NCBI GenBank assembly: GCA_963422745.1
Contig: OY730477.1
Location: forward strand, 62,001-126,000
Direction: 5' to 3'
DNA: 64,000 bases
Source: G963422745 sp963422745
GTDB lineage: Bacteria > Actinomycetota > Acidimicrobiia > Acidimicrobiales > Aldehydirespiratoraceae
Shown: positions 63,160 to 64,000 of the stretch, piece by piece
Layout: every line of letters begins with the position of its first letter
How positions within the stretch are numbered: position 1 is the first letter of the stretch
Made by a program: the position numbers and the translations under genes
The notes under the pieces: model-generated
What the model was told of the DNA's origin: nothing
Database searches by the model: none
Seen by the model: only the letters and a program-made list of their open reading frames with translations

Positions 63160-64000
63160 TTCGGGGCGGCCTTTCGGGTTGTGGTCCTACATAGCGAACG
63201 CTGGGTCGGATGAGCTTGGCAACGCCGACCTGTTCGACAATGTGCGCGGACCAACCGATCGACCGGCTCACTGCGAAAGTTGGCGTGAACATGGCGCGGG
63301 GCAAACCGGCTAGCTCCAGCAATACCCCGGCCCAGAACTCGACATTGGTAACGATGCGGCGGCCAGGCCGCCAGTTAGCGAGCGTCTTGAGTATCTCGGC
63401 TTCGATACCTTCAGCACGATCAACGAGGTCTCCGGGGCGCTCGGCTGCGAGTCGTTTTGCGGCCTCGTGCAACACAACCGCTCGAGGATCGGCGGCACGG
63501 TAGACAGCGTGACCGAAGCCCATGATCTTGTCGCCACGCTGAAGCGCTTCGCGGACCCAGTCCGCCGCCAGGTCTGCTGTGCGGATCTCGTCGATCATCT
63601 CAACGCAGCGGCTGGGTGCCCCGCCATGCAGTGGACCTGTCAAAGCTCCGACGGCTGCGACAAGCGACCCGGCCATGTCGGCTCCGGTACTTGCCACGAC
63701 CCTCCCGGTGAACGTTGATGCGTTGAATCCGTGATCCACTGTTGCGACGAGGTACTGCTCAACGGCCCGAGCCGCTTCCGGCGACGGAGTGGTGCCTGTG
63801 CACATCCGCAGGTAGTCCGCGGCGTGGCCGAGGGCAGGGTCGGGCTCGATCGGGTCCAGACCGAGGCTGCGACGATGGTGTCTGGCGAGGATTGTGGGGA
63901 CAACGGCCGCGAGACGCACCGCATCGTCTCGCACTTGCTGCGGGGAACGGTCGAGTGTCGGGCCTCGGCCTTCCTGGTCGCCGACAGCCAACAGGCCGAC
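63152..64000 (-). CDS. Citrate synthase family protein, 5' end outside window
   Basis: The frame is open to the right edge, so the N-terminus is missing; about 282 codons are visible. Landmarks: LPTILARHHRRSLG-like VVPTILARHHRRS, DHGFNASTFTGRVVAST with the first catalytic His region, GPLHGGAPSRCVEMI with the second His, MGFGHAVYRAADPRA with the third His and substrate Arg, and the late VEFWAGVLLELAGLP and MFTPTFAVSRSIGWSAHI. It condenses acetyl- or propionyl-CoA with oxaloacetate, so citrate or 2-methylcitrate synthase is possible. It heads the operon with P450 and aldehyde dehydrogenase. Confidence 0.9.
   Translation of the reverse strand, partial: VGLLAVGDQEGRGPTLDRSPQQVRDDAVRLAAVVPTILARHHRRSLGLDPIEPDPALGHAADYLRMCTGTTPSPEAARAVEQYLVATVDHGFNASTFTGRVVASTGADMAGSLVAAVGALTGPLHGGAPSRCVEMIDEIRTADLAADWVREALQRGDKIMGFGHAVYRAADPRAVVLHEAAKRLAAERPGDLVDRAEGIEAEILKTLANWRPGRRIVTNVEFWAGVLLELAGLPRAMFTPTFAVSRSIGWSAHIVEQVGVAKLIRPSVRYVGPQPERPPRSV

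Overview
The window reads as chromosomal DNA of a GC-rich actinobacterium. Lineage markers are a WhiB2/WhmD-like regulator, a DUF2342 protein, an AAA/VWA pair of the mycobacterial Rv0958/Rv0959 kind, an LLM-class (F420-type) oxidoreductase, a CYP125-like P450 and a long type-2 isoleucyl-tRNA synthetase. An uncultured or marine/freshwater Acidimicrobiia is my best guess; this is inference from gene content, not a phylogeny. Genes are dense, often overlap by 1-4 bases, and no phage, transposase, CRISPR or rRNA/tRNA gene was recognised.

Layout. 1-5 kb: tail of a DUF2342 gene, then a leftward cluster whiB - tatA - small protein - ppk1 - MFS exporter. 5.7-13.6 kb: a leftward VWA protein and a leftward MoxR-like AAA ATPase, interleaved with a rightward MaoC dehydratase and two glycosidase-like proteins (GH1-like and GH2-like) that both lack catalytic acids. 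13.8-17.4 kb: sdhCAB. 17.7-31.5 kb: DUF368 lipid-carrier translocase, Fpg/Nei glycosylase, mdh, a two-gene ABC exporter, icd, acyltransferase, purH, a DUF1214 protein and an MscS channel. 31.5-35.2 kb: a molybdate operon (HTH-TOBE regulator, modA, modB, modC) followed by an SDR. 35.4-42.1 kb: a phosphotransferase and a tight operon LLM oxidoreductase - enoyl-CoA hydratase - S9 peptidase - DUF1214. 42.6-50 kb: a zinc-type dehydrogenase, a small protein, SDR, nucleoside hydrolase, secreted protein, and a class III aminotransferase/mmsA pair. 50.3-54 kb: nrdAB with a clear promoter and a large palindrome at the probable transcription start. 54.6-64 kb: a 2OG-Fe(II) oxygenase, ileS, a polysaccharide pyruvyl transferase-like gene, and an operon citrate synthase - P450 - aldehyde dehydrogenase.

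Central carbon metabolism is well represented (sdhCAB, mdh, icd, citrate synthase), but these genes are scattered among lipid/steroid-like, nucleotide and molybdate functions rather than forming one operon.

The most striking structural feature is not a gene. Nearly every larger non-coding gap holds its own local tandem repeat (unit 23-166 bp, often 65-68 bp). Almost all of them lie just 3' of a gene, and in several cases the unit is plainly a copy of that gene's 3' end with its stop codon (mdh, DUF1214, the 2OG oxygenase, the 91-aa protein, modB/modC, mmsA). Related in-frame duplications occur inside coding regions (MFS tail, an ABC ATPase, the enoyl-CoA hydratase tail). This points to a recurrent process that tandemly duplicates gene ends in this genome.
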